Below, piece after piece: positions 7,888 to 16,599 of a stretch of 64,000 nt of DNA. Source of the stretch: Sulfurospirillum sp. GTDB taxonomy: Bacteria > Campylobacterota > Campylobacteria > Campylobacterales > Sulfurospirillaceae. Made by a program: the position numbers and the translations under genes. The DNA lies in contig JADGDR010000002.1 of NCBI GenBank assembly GCA_016744795.1, forward strand, positions 62,001 through 126,000, read 5' to 3'. The first letter of the stretch is position 1. Every line of letters begins with the position of its first letter. The notes under the pieces are model-generated. The model saw only the letters and a list, made by a program, of their open reading frames with translations, searched no databases and was not told the origin of the DNA.

Positions 7888-9431
7888 TAATAGAGTTAAG
7901 CGCGGCTGTTGTGGCTAGTGGGGCAGTGGGATTTTTTGTGTCTAACAAACTAAATGCAGCAAACTACGATGTGTACGTTGCTCAAGCAAAAGCAAAAGCA
8001 AAAGCTATAGAACATGAAGCAGAATTGGTTCTTAAAAATTCAGAAGTAAAAGTAAAAGAAGCTGAGCATAATGCAAAAAGAAAATATGAAGATAAAACTT
8101 TTACGTACAAAAAAGAACATACTGATAAGATGTCAGAGTTAGATAAAAAAGATAAGAGTGTTAAAGATGACTTTAAAAAGTTAAATAAAGAAAAAAGTGA
8201 GTTAGGTAGTTTAAAAAAAGAGGCACAGAATCTTTATGATGAAGGTTCTAGTTTAAAAAATACTTATGAAATTAAGGTTGAAGAGTCTATACGTCTATTA
8301 GAGAGTTCAGCAGGACTAACTGAGAGAGAAGCTAAAGATATAGTTCTTAAAAAAGTAGAAGAAAAATCTCGTGCAGATATAGCTCATATAGTAAGAAAAG
8401 CTGAAGAAGAAGCAAAACAAGATGCTAAAAGAAGAGTAAACTATATTTTAGCACAAGCAACCTCTAGATTTGCAGGAGACTTTGCAGCTGAGAGACTTAT
8501 AAATGTTGTAAATATCAAAGATGATGAATTAAAAGGTCGTATCATTGGTAAAGAGGGAAGAAATATAAAAACACTTGAGATGTTATTGGGTGTTGATATC
8601 ATAATAGATGACACTCCAAATGCAATTATACTTAGTAGTTTTAACCTTTATAGAAGAGCAGTTGCTACGAAAGTAATTGAGCTTTTAGTAGAAGATGGAA
8701 GAATCCAACCAGCTCGAATTGAAGGAATTTATGAAAAAGTAAAAGCTGAGTTTGACACAAGCTTAGTTGAAGAGGGTGAAAATATTTTAGTTGACTTAGG
8801 TGTGAGCAAAGTACATCCAGAGATAGTTAAACTTATTGGTAGACTAAAATTTCGTGCTAGTTATGGACAAAATGCTCTTGGACACTCACTTGAAGTTGCT
8901 CATCTTGCAGGAATCATAGCAGCAGAATGTGGTGGTGATGAAGTCTTAGCAAAAAGAGCAGGAATACTTCATGATATTGGAAAAGCATTGACTCACGATT
9001 TTGCAGGAAGTCATGTTGATTTAGGTGCAGATGTATGTAAAAGATATAAAGAAGATCCTGTAGTTATAAATGCAATTTATGCTCACCATGGACATGAAGA
9101 GGCTACAAGCGTAGAATCAGCAGCAGTATGTGCAGCCGATACTCTTTCAGCTGCTCGTCCAGGAGCAAGAAGAGAAGTTCTTGAAAGCTTCTTGAAACGT
9201 GTTACTGACATAGAAGAGATAGCGAAATCAAAACATGGAATAAAACAAGCATATGCAATAAATGCAGGACGCGAGATAAGAGTAATAGCAAATGCAAAAT
9301 TAGTGAATGATGATGAAGCAGTACTTTTATCTAAAGAGATAGCAGAAGAGATAGAAGATAAAGTGCAATATCCAGGTGAGATAAAAGTACATGTTATAAG
9401 AGAGATGCGTGCAGTTGGTTTTGCACGATAA
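7884..9431 (+). CDS. rny: Ribonuclease Y
   Basis: 515 residues. N-terminal membrane anchor (IIELSAAVVASGAVGFFV), a long charged coiled coil (about 30-190), KH RNA-binding domain with GRIIGKEGRN near residue 218, and an HD metal-dependent phosphodiesterase domain (HSLEVAHLAG, ILHDIGKAL, HHGHEE). It ends at MRAVGFAR, close to the family's usual C-terminus. RNase Y initiates mRNA decay at the membrane. Confidence 0.95.
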   Translation: MIIELSAAVVASGAVGFFVSNKLNAANYDVYVAQAKAKAKAIEHEAELVLKNSEVKVKEAEHNAKRKYEDKTFTYKKEHTDKMSELDKKDKSVKDDFKKLNKEKSELGSLKKEAQNLYDEGSSLKNTYEIKVEESIRLLESSAGLTEREAKDIVLKKVEEKSRADIAHIVRKAEEEAKQDAKRRVNYILAQATSRFAGDFAAERLINVVNIKDDELKGRIIGKEGRNIKTLEMLLGVDIIIDDTPNAIILSSFNLYRRAVATKVIELLVEDGRIQPARIEGIYEKVKAEFDTSLVEEGENILVDLGVSKVHPEIVKLIGRLKFRASYGQNALGHSLEVAHLAGIIAAECGGDEVLAKRAGILHDIGKALTHDFAGSHVDLGADVCKRYKEDPVVINAIYAHHGHEEATSVESAAVCAADTLSAARPGARREVLESFLKRVTDIEEIAKSKHGIKQAYAINAGREIRVIANAKLVNDDEAVLLSKEIAEEIEDKVQYPGEIKVHVIREMRAVGFAR

Positions 9432-9434
9432 TTT

Positions 9435-10940
9435 ATGGTAGGGATTATTGCTTTAGTTAATATTGAGTCGAACAGTGCAGTTCTTGTTGATGAAAATAAA
9501 AAGCAGTACTCCTTTAGTCTTGAAGATTGTATTGGTTTTGAAGTTATACCAGCAATTGGGGAAAAAGTAGAATTTGATCTTAATGGTGATGAAATATTTT
9601 TTGTAGAATCACTAAAAAAAGAAAAACCATTAGATATTATTGAGACTAAAATTCAAAACAAAGAGAGTATTGCTACTCAAAAAAAAACAAATATAGAATT
9701 AGATTGCGACATACCTCTAGATAAAGATGTTTCTGATTGTTTAAGTAATTATTTTGAAGAGGTTATTTCTACTATTTATGAATATGAGGCAGAGTTTGGG
9801 GAAGGTGAAACTCTTGATTTTATACTTATGAAAAGATTTTTACACACTGCATATAATAATTTAAGAGATATGGATAGCACTTTTATGGATGAGTATCTTT
9901 TAGAACTCAAAGGTGATTTAAAAGTCTTAGAGAGTGTTTATCAGAAGTTTCACAAAAAAAATAGTGTTCCTGAGGTAGCCTACGAGAGTATTTTTTTAGA
10001 ACAACAATCTACTTATAAGAATTATAAAAAGAAGATGGATTTGAATTTATCTGAACTTTATACTCTAAAATCAACGATTAAATCTTTAGAATTTCAGATG
10101 AAAGATGTTCAAAAAGAGATAAGAAACTCCAAGGTTACAAAACATATTGAACTTAAAGAAATGGATTTTAAACGCTATAACAGTTACTATGTAGACTCTA
10201 TTCATCGATCAGGTAATCTCAAAGACGAGAATTTACAAATAAAAGATGCATTAGAAAAATTTTCAAAAAAATATGTAGATGAGTTTGTATCTTTGTATGC
10301 ACAAGAAGCAAAAAAATATGATGAGTATATAAGAGAACAACTTGATGGATATGCTTATGAATTCGATAAAAAAATGTGGGAAAGTGCAGAGACATCATCA
10401 GCAATTAGGTCTTTTTTTAAAAGAGCAAATATTGATGATGATTTTTCAAGTAAAACTTTCCTTAAATATTTTATAAAAGGACTTGATGAAACCAAGTTTA
10501 GTAAAGAACACAAACGACTATATTCACTTTTAGAGTATCTTGAAGGTAGAGCTAAAATTCGTATGCTAATAGTTAGTGAAAATCTAAAAGAGGCTGATTA
10601 TATAAAACACCTTATAAGAAGTTTTGATAAAGAATATAGTGTAGAAGTTAGTGATAAACCAAGGTCAAGTTATTATCGAAGAGATTTATCTAGATTGGAT
10701 ATTATATTTGCTAATTTGTATATGAAAAATCCAAGTATTTATGAATATATTGATATGATAAAAAAGAGATTTGTTCAAGCAAATAGTCATGCAATTTTAT
10801 GTATCACTTCAAACTCGTTTACAAAAGATAATTTAGCAAAACTAAAAGAAAAAAAGGTTGATTATCTACTTGAAACAAACTTAGCAGAGTCAGAGATACA
10901 GATGCATATAAAAGAGATAATAGATTCAATAGATGAGTAA
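9435..10940 (+). CDS. Coiled-coil protein with possible receiver-like C-terminus, function unknown
   Basis: 501 residues, not recognised as a named family. The N-terminal 55 residues look like a small beta barrel (VGIIALVNIESNSAVLVDENKKQ). The middle (about 150-350) is charged and helical, probably coiled coil. The last 125 residues alternate strands and helices like a response-regulator receiver fold (IRMLIVSENLKEADYIKHL, DIIFANLYMKNP, HAILCITSNS, DYLLETNL), but the usual phospho-acceptor aspartate is not evident. It starts three bases after rny and overlaps the ABC exporter gene by eight. No signal peptide is seen. Confidence 0.7.
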   Translation: MVGIIALVNIESNSAVLVDENKKQYSFSLEDCIGFEVIPAIGEKVEFDLNGDEIFFVESLKKEKPLDIIETKIQNKESIATQKKTNIELDCDIPLDKDVSDCLSNYFEEVISTIYEYEAEFGEGETLDFILMKRFLHTAYNNLRDMDSTFMDEYLLELKGDLKVLESVYQKFHKKNSVPEVAYESIFLEQQSTYKNYKKKMDLNLSELYTLKSTIKSLEFQMKDVQKEIRNSKVTKHIELKEMDFKRYNSYYVDSIHRSGNLKDENLQIKDALEKFSKKYVDEFVSLYAQEAKKYDEYIREQLDGYAYEFDKKMWESAETSSAIRSFFKRANIDDDFSSKTFLKYFIKGLDETKFSKEHKRLYSLLEYLEGRAKIRMLIVSENLKEADYIKHLIRSFDKEYSVEVSDKPRSSYYRRDLSRLDIIFANLYMKNPSIYEYIDMIKKRFVQANSHAILCITSNSFTKDNLAKLKEKKVDYLLETNLAESEIQMHIKEIIDSIDE

Positions 10941-12714
10941 ATATAGCTTTAAAAATATTTTTAATGATATAAAAAAATATAAAAAAGAGTTAATTTTAGC
11001 TAATTTAGTAGCTTTTTTAGCTGTTCTTATTAGTACACCAGTTCCACTTTTGATGCCTCTTTTGGTTGATGAAGTTCTTTTAAATAAACCTGGAATTGTG
11101 GTTAATACACTTGATATTTTATTTCAAAGAGATAACGAACCTTATGTTTATGTGATTTGTATGCTTTTAAGTGTATTGGTTTTGAGATTTTTGTTTTTTA
11201 TTCTAAATTTTTATCAAACAAAACTTTTTACGATTATTTCAAAGAATATAACATATAAGATAAGAGTAGATTTGTTGAGGCATCTTTCGAGAGTCTCATT
11301 AAAAGAGTTTGAGTTTATAGGAAGTGGTAGTATAACTTCAAAATTACTAATAGATGTAGATACCGTTGACAGCTTTTTAGGTACTGCCATAAGTAGATTG
11401 GTTATTTCAATATTGACTATTATTGGTGTTGGCATAGTTTTGATGATAATACATTGGCAGTTGGCTCTTTTTATACTTCTATTGAACCCTTTTGTTATTA
11501 TAGTTACTACAAAAATAGCAAGAAAAGTTTCAGTTTTAAAAAAGAAACAAAATAAAACATATGAAATATTTACACAAAGTCTTAGTGAGACATTGGAACT
11601 TTTTGTTCAGATAAAGTCTTTAAATAAAGAGGGTAAGTTTTTTGGTAATGTAATTAAAAATGCAGCAATAATGAGAGATAATTCTATAAAATTTAGTTAT
11701 AAAAGTGATGGAGCAAGTAGATTTTCATTTTTGGTATTTCTTTCTGGTTTTGAAGTTTTTAGAGCTGCTAGTATATTAGTTGTTGCTTATTCTGATTTAA
11801 CCATTGGTCTTATGTTGGCAATATTTGGTTATCTTTGGGTTATGATGAGTCCAATTCAAGAAGTATTAAATATACAGTATGCTTATCATAATGCATTAAG
11901 TGCACTTAAACGTATAAATGATATTTTTGCTTTAAAAACGGAAGAAGTATCTAAAAATGGGACAAATCCTTTTGAAAAGAGTTTTACTAACTCAATAGAA
12001 ATAAAAAATCTAAGTTTTTCTTATGAAGAAAATACAGAAGTATTGAAATCAATAAATATGAAAATTGAGCAAGGACAAAAAATAGCAATTATTGGTGCAA
12101 GTGGTAGCGGAAAGACAACGTTGGCACAGCTTTTAGTGGGTCTTTATCCTATTCAAAAAGGAGATATATTATATGAAAATATATCTGTTAAAACAATAGG
12201 TTTAAATAGAGTTAGAGAAAATATATTTTTAGTTTTACAAAACCCTCAACTATTTAATGATACAATCGCGAAAAATTTAACTTTTGGAGATAATATTGAA
12301 AAAGAGAGGTTAGATTTTGCTATAGAAATAGCACAGTTAAGAAGTTTTATAAACTCTTTGGAATATGGATTAGAGACAAAGATAGGAAGAGATGGAATAA
12401 AACTTTCAGGTGGACAAAGACAGAGATTATCTATTGCTAGAATGGTGATACAAAATCCAAATATAGTGATTTTAGATGAATCAACATCTGCACTAGATGT
12501 ACATACGGAATCAAGGCTTTTTGAAGCATTGGAAAAATATTTACAAAATAAGACTACAATAATCATAGCACATAGGCTTAGTACTATACGAAAAGCTGAT
12601 TTTATTTATGTGCTTGAAGATGGTGAGATTGTAGAAGAGGGTCATAGTACAGATTTGATGGAAAAAGAAGGGCTATTTTATAGCTATGTAAAAGAGAAAG
12701 AAGGAAAAAAATGA
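10933..12714 (+). CDS. ABC exporter, fused membrane and ATPase domains (MsbA-like)
   Basis: 593 residues: about six transmembrane helices in the first 310, then a nucleotide-binding domain with Walker A GASGSGKTTL, signature LSGGQRQR, Walker B IVILDEST and the switch histidine in IIAHRLST. The half-transporter would act as a homodimer. Substrate cannot be read from sequence; lipid A, lipid-linked or peptide export are all possible. The start overlaps the preceding unknown gene and its stop overlaps the SYLF gene (ATGA), suggesting a cell-envelope operon. Confidence 0.85.
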   Translation: MSKYSFKNIFNDIKKYKKELILANLVAFLAVLISTPVPLLMPLLVDEVLLNKPGIVVNTLDILFQRDNEPYVYVICMLLSVLVLRFLFFILNFYQTKLFTIISKNITYKIRVDLLRHLSRVSLKEFEFIGSGSITSKLLIDVDTVDSFLGTAISRLVISILTIIGVGIVLMIIHWQLALFILLLNPFVIIVTTKIARKVSVLKKKQNKTYEIFTQSLSETLELFVQIKSLNKEGKFFGNVIKNAAIMRDNSIKFSYKSDGASRFSFLVFLSGFEVFRAASILVVAYSDLTIGLMLAIFGYLWVMMSPIQEVLNIQYAYHNALSALKRINDIFALKTEEVSKNGTNPFEKSFTNSIEIKNLSFSYEENTEVLKSINMKIEQGQKIAIIGASGSGKTTLAQLLVGLYPIQKGDILYENISVKTIGLNRVRENIFLVLQNPQLFNDTIAKNLTFGDNIEKERLDFAIEIAQLRSFINSLEYGLETKIGRDGIKLSGGQRQRLSIARMVIQNPNIVILDESTSALDVHTESRLFEALEKYLQNKTTIIIAHRLSTIRKADFIYVLEDGEIVEEGHSTDLMEKEGLFYSYVKEKEGKK

Positions 12715-13376
12715 AACGTATTTTAATTATATTTATATTAATTTTTAGCATAACAAATTTATTTGCAGATTCAGTAGAAGAGAAAGTTCTAGAAGCAAGC
12801 AATACTATGGAAAAACTTGTTAGGAGTCAAAGTGGCATACCAATGTCAATTATACAAAAAGCACAGGCAATAGTAGTAATTCCTGGTTCGGTTAAGTTTG
12901 GTTTTTTTGTTGGAGGTAAGTTTGGAGAAGGTGTTGCAACTATAAGAAAAGCAGATGGTAGTTGGAGTTATCCTTTTTTTATAAAATTAGGTGGCGGAAG
13001 TTTTGGTTTTCAAATTGGTCTTGAAGTAGTAGATAGTATATTAGTTTTTAGAACAAAAAATAGTGTAGATGAATTACTAAGTGATAAATTTACATTAGGA
13101 GTAGAAGCTTCTGCATCAGCAGGACCTATGAGTGCAAATGTAGACAAAAGTAGTGAGGTGGATATGAGTGCAGAAATATTTACATATTCACAAAATAGTG
13201 GTTTTTTTGCAGGAGCAATATTAAATGGAGCAGTTATTTCGAATGATAATGAAAAGAATAGAGCACTTTATGGAAACAATGCAAATGTTAAAATGATTGT
13301 GACTTCAAAAAATCTTAGTGATGCGTATAGTGTACAAGAATTTTTGAAAAACGTAAATAGTTTGACAAAGAGATAA
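12711..13376 (+). CDS. Secreted SYLF-domain (Ysc84-like) lipid-binding protein
   Basis: 221 residues with a signal peptide (about 1-20, ending LFADS). The rest matches the SYLF fold: ISIIQKAQAIVVIPGSVKFGF-like glycine-rich strands, GEGVATIRKADGSW, SFGFQIG, DKFTLGVEASASAGP. Family members bind phosphoinositides in eukaryotes; bacterial ones are periplasmic proteins of poorly known role. Overlap with the ABC exporter gene suggests an envelope function. Confidence 0.82.
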   Translation: MKRILIIFILIFSITNLFADSVEEKVLEASNTMEKLVRSQSGIPMSIIQKAQAIVVIPGSVKFGFFVGGKFGEGVATIRKADGSWSYPFFIKLGGGSFGFQIGLEVVDSILVFRTKNSVDELLSDKFTLGVEASASAGPMSANVDKSSEVDMSAEIFTYSQNSGFFAGAILNGAVISNDNEKNRALYGNNANVKMIVTSKNLSDAYSVQEFLKNVNSLTKR

Positions 13377-13377
13377 T

Positions 13378-13944
13378 ATGGAAGGTATCATTGACTCATT
13401 ATCTACATACGGATACATAATACTTTTTTTATACTCACTTGGTGGAGGTATGGTAGCAATCATAGCTGCAGGTATTTTGTCATATGCTGGTAAGATGGAT
13501 TTAAGTACATCAATTGCAGTTGCATTTATAGCTAATGCTCTTGGAGACTCACTACTGTTTTATATGAGTAGATACAATAAGGCACAAATGATGCCGTATC
13601 TTAAAAAGCATAAAAGAAAATTAGCACTTAGTCATGTTTTAATGAAAAAATATGGAGATAAAATCATATTTTTACAAAAATTTATATATGGTGTAAAAAC
13701 TTTGGTACCTATTGGTATTGGTATGACAAAATATCCTATTGTTAAATTTAATATTTTGAATTTTATATCTGCATTTTTATGGGCTGTTATATTGGGTTAT
13801 TCTAGTTATTCAGCAGGAGAAACTCTCTCTAATGCATCTAGTTATTTGACAACTCATCCTTGGATTGCACCACTTATATTGGCTTCTTTACTTGGAGGTC
13901 TTTGGTACTATTTTAAAGTAATGACTACTAAAAAATTAAAGTAA
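13378..13944 (+). CDS. DedA-family membrane protein
   Basis: 188 residues, four or five hydrophobic segments, with the DedA/SNARE-associated core: IANALGDSLLFYMSRY, a basic KKHKRKL loop, and FIYGVKTLVPIGIGMTK corresponding to the family's R-x3-P re-entrant region. DedA proteins include undecaprenyl-phosphate and phospholipid flippases. The expected arginine of FIxRFIP is replaced by GVKTLVP here, so the specific activity is uncertain. It starts one base after the SYLF stop and ends overlapping the convergent polymerase gene. Confidence 0.8.
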   Translation: MEGIIDSLSTYGYIILFLYSLGGGMVAIIAAGILSYAGKMDLSTSIAVAFIANALGDSLLFYMSRYNKAQMMPYLKKHKRKLALSHVLMKKYGDKIIFLQKFIYGVKTLVPIGIGMTKYPIVKFNILNFISAFLWAVILGYSSYSAGETLSNASSYLTTHPWIAPLILASLLGGLWYYFKVMTTKKLK

Positions 13945-15195
13945 TTCATTAGCACTTCTTAGTATATCTATACCATATTTGCTTCTAAGTTCTTGATTTT
14001 TTTTCATCAATAAGTTTAGTTTAATATCCCTTTGTATATCTAAAACAGAGGGATTTAATTTTTCTTTTTTTATAAAATTTGTCAAAGATAGAGATAGTTT
14101 TATAACACTACTGTTAGAATTATTATCTAATTTTTCAAATATTTCTATGATAGTTTCTATAAGAAATTGTTCATTCAAAAGTCTATTAAATGTTATCTGT
14201 TTTCTTTTTGAATTGTATTCATATTGTATAGATAAACTAAGTGTTGTAGGAACTAATTCTAAGCGTGATACCATAAATATAAGATGACGATTGAGTATAT
14301 AAAATCTTCTTTTTAACTCATTTCTATCTCTTATGGCATCAAAAGTTCTTGAAATACCTACAGATTTTCTGCCTACTCTTTCAATAACAGATTCATCGTC
14401 ACATCCACATACTCTATCGTATATTGTTTTTCCATTATTCCCCCATGAGTACAGAAGTGTTTTAGATTCTTGGACATCACCTAGAGTAAACTTTTTGTAT
14501 TTATGTAGTTTTGCTTGATAAGCTCTGCCAATGCCTGGAAATTTTTCTATGGGTATATCTTTTATAAACTCAGCCACATTATCTATTTTTTTAACACCAA
14601 AAGGTTTTGCATACTCAGTAGCGAGTTTTGAAGTCCATTTTGAATGAGCAATACCAATAGAACAAGGAAGTTTAAATTTTTTATATATATCATTTTTGAG
14701 GTTTTCTAAAAAAGAGTAGATTTTATTATCTTCTATCCAACCACTTAAATCTCCGAAAAATTCATCTATACTAAATTGCTCTATAGTAGGTATATGTGTT
14801 TGCATATACTCCCTAAGTTGTTTCGATAATTCGTGATATAAAACATGATTTGGCTTTATAACTATAAGGTCTTTACATCTGTTTTTAGCTTCAGCTATGC
14901 TCATGCCAGTTTTTATTCCATAACTTCTTGCTTCATAGCTTGATGTTGTAACTATACCGCGTATTTTATTCTCATCTTTAAAGTAATCAGGTAAATTTGA
15001 TTGGTTTTTGTCTACAAATACAGCTGATACAAAAGCTCCACTGTTTTGAAAAATTATATCTCTATTTAATCTCTCTTTTGAGAATATATAAGGATCACTT
15101 CTTCCTCCTATGGCTACAGGTTTTCCATTTAGCGTATGGTTATTGATTCTTTCTGCTGAAACGTAAAAAGCATCTAAGTCAAGATGAAAGTTCAT
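13936..15195 (-). CDS. Y-family DNA polymerase (DinB/UmuC type) with palm insertion
   Basis: 419 residues. Catalytic acids are visible: D6 in HLDLDAFYVSAE, and D144/E145 in FSIDEFF. VTTSSYEARSYGIKTGMSI is the fingers signature, and FPGIGRAYQAKL is the helix-hairpin-helix. Between VAIGGR (residue 32) and GIVTTSSYEAR (residue 80) there is an insertion of about 45 residues (FSKERLN to FKDENKIR) absent from E. coli Pol IV. The gene diverges from an S24 repressor gene 175 bases away, pointing to damage-inducible translesion synthesis. Confidence 0.85.
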   Translation of the reverse strand: MNFHLDLDAFYVSAERINNHTLNGKPVAIGGRSDPYIFSKERLNRDIIFQNSGAFVSAVFVDKNQSNLPDYFKDENKIRGIVTTSSYEARSYGIKTGMSIAEAKNRCKDLIVIKPNHVLYHELSKQLREYMQTHIPTIEQFSIDEFFGDLSGWIEDNKIYSFLENLKNDIYKKFKLPCSIGIAHSKWTSKLATEYAKPFGVKKIDNVAEFIKDIPIEKFPGIGRAYQAKLHKYKKFTLGDVQESKTLLYSWGNNGKTIYDRVCGCDDESVIERVGRKSVGISRTFDAIRDRNELKRRFYILNRHLIFMVSRLELVPTTLSLSIQYEYNSKRKQITFNRLLNEQFLIETIIEIFEKLDNNSNSSVIKLSLSLTNFIKKEKLNPSVLDIQRDIKLNLLMKKNQELRSKYGIDILRSANELL

Positions 15196-15299
15196 TAAAA
15201 AAGTAAATTGCTAACTTTTAACATAACTTGTTCAAATTTCTGTAAATATGTTTCGATTTGTTGCATTTGAAATCCTTTTTTATATTTTATTTTTAAAAG

Positions 15300-15328
15300 T
15301 ATACAAAAAATATAAATTATGGTACAAT
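15300..15328 (+). promoter_or_regulatory. Candidate promoter of the S24 repressor gene
   Basis: TATACA (15300-15305) and TACAAT (15323-15328) are 17 bases apart, a fair sigma-70 match placing the start site near 15335, inside the palindrome described next. Confidence 0.45.
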
Positions 15329-15332
15329 TATA

Positions 15333-15357
15333 TTACAAAATGAAATATTTTTTGTAA
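15333..15357. promoter_or_regulatory. Candidate operator TTACAAAA-N9-TTTTGTAA
   Basis: A perfect inverted repeat with 8-base arms and a 9-base spacer, just downstream of the TACAAT element and 14 bases before the repressor ATG. A related half-site, ATACAAAA, lies at 15301. Position and symmetry fit autoregulation by the S24 repressor, and the same site could control the divergent polymerase gene. The binding partner is inferred. Confidence 0.55.
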
Positions 15358-15370
15358 AAAGGATTTTAAA

Positions 15371-16030
15371 ATGCCAGATTTAAAAGAAATTTTGAATAGA
15401 ATTAAAGATATACTTTCAAATGAAATTAAGGATAGAAAGATTTTTGACAAAGATGTTGCCCAAGCACTTAAAATAAATCAAGTTACTTTAGCAACAATGA
15501 AAAGTAGAAAAAAAATACCTTATAAAGAGATATTGGAGTTTTGTGCTCTAAGAAAGATTTCTATAAATTGGCTTATGTTTAATCAAATGGTACAAAGCAT
15601 AGCAAATGAGAGTGAGAAATTTGAGAAAATTCATTATTTTAAGGATATTTACGTAAGTGCTGGTGGTGGGGCATTGAATTATGATGAACAGAGTGAATTT
15701 TTAAGCTTAGATGAAGAGATAGTAAATCATCTTGGTGGAAAAGGTGCTATTAAAAACATTCATGCATTAAATGTTTTGGGAGATTCTATGGAACCTACTC
15801 TAAATGACGGTGATATAGTTTTCATGAACAGAGACAGTACTAACCCAAACAGAAATGGTGTCTATATTGTATCGACTCTAGTTGGTATTTTTGTAAAAAG
15901 ATTACAGTTAAAGTCAGATGGAACAGTAGCTTTGGTTTCAGATAATGAAGCATATTCAGATGAAATTGTAAATGCAGAAGATATAAAAGTATTAGGGAAA
16001 GTTGTTGGAGCTATGTCCAACAACTTTTAG
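15371..16030 (+). CDS. LexA/CI-like S24 repressor
   Basis: 219 residues. The N-terminal 70 residues form a CI-type helix-turn-helix (DKDVAQALKINQVTLATMKS, then ILEFCALRKISINWLM). The C-terminal S24 domain has the nucleophile in LGDSMEPTLNDGDIV (S139) and the general base lysine in GIFVKRLQL (K176). VSAGGGAL near residue 96 offers an Ala-Gly bond at the position where such repressors self-cleave. Campylobacterota generally lack classical LexA, so this CI-type protein paired with a Y-family polymerase is a plausible substitute. Confidence 0.85.
   Translation: MPDLKEILNRIKDILSNEIKDRKIFDKDVAQALKINQVTLATMKSRKKIPYKEILEFCALRKISINWLMFNQMVQSIANESEKFEKIHYFKDIYVSAGGGALNYDEQSEFLSLDEEIVNHLGGKGAIKNIHALNVLGDSMEPTLNDGDIVFMNRDSTNPNRNGVYIVSTLVGIFVKRLQLKSDGTVALVSDNEAYSDEIVNAEDIKVLGKVVGAMSNNF
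16001..16028 (+). terminator. Intrinsic terminator inside the 3' end of the S24 repressor gene
   Basis: GTTGTTGGA (16001-16009) pairs perfectly with TCCAACAAC (16016-16024) around a 6-base loop and is followed by TTTT. The stem encodes the last residues of the protein (VVGAMSNN). Confidence 0.7.
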
Positions 16031-16037
16031 AATTAGT

Positions 16038-16532
16038 CTATAAAGACTCTTTGATTTGAATACTTACTATAGTATCATTTTGGTCTATTGCATCAAGTGT
16101 TTTCATACTCTCTTCATCACTTGGCTTAATTCCACCAAAAACAGTGTGAAGACCATCGAGGTGAGGAAGTGCATCATAACATACGAAAAATTGACTTCCG
16201 CCTGTATTTGGACCAGCGTGAGCCATTGAAAGAGCACCTTTAGCATGTAAGCTTGTATTTGTTGAAGCTTCACACTCAATAGCCCAACCAGGACCGCCTG
16301 TTCCAGTGCCAGTAGGACAACCACCTTGTGCAACAAAACCAGGGATTACACGATGGAAATTAAGTCCATTATAAAATCCGTCAATTGAAAGGTGTGCAAA
16401 ATTTGCAACTGTATTTGGAGTCTCTTCAACAAATAGTTTTACATTCATAGTTCCATTGTCTGTAGTTATTACAGCGTATTGGAATTTTGCTAATTCCTCT
16501 TTTGAATAGTCATATACTTTTAAATTACCCAT
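16038..16532 (-). CDS. Cyclophilin-type peptidyl-prolyl cis-trans isomerase
   Basis: 164 residues, cytoplasmic (no signal peptide). Active-site segments are all present: NFHRVIPGFVAQGGCPTGTG with the catalytic arginine, ALSMAHAGPNTGGSQFFV, and LDGLHTVFG. It catalyses proline isomerisation in protein folding. It resembles E. coli PpiB in size. It is convergent with the S24 repressor gene across an 8-base gap. Confidence 0.93.
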   Translation of the reverse strand: MGNLKVYDYSKEELAKFQYAVITTDNGTMNVKLFVEETPNTVANFAHLSIDGFYNGLNFHRVIPGFVAQGGCPTGTGTGGPGWAIECEASTNTSLHAKGALSMAHAGPNTGGSQFFVCYDALPHLDGLHTVFGGIKPSDEESMKTLDAIDQNDTIVSIQIKESL

Positions 16533-16599
16533 CTCATATCCTATATATTAATTTGAATCAGATTATAACACAAATAACTTATTTACATGTAAAGGCATT

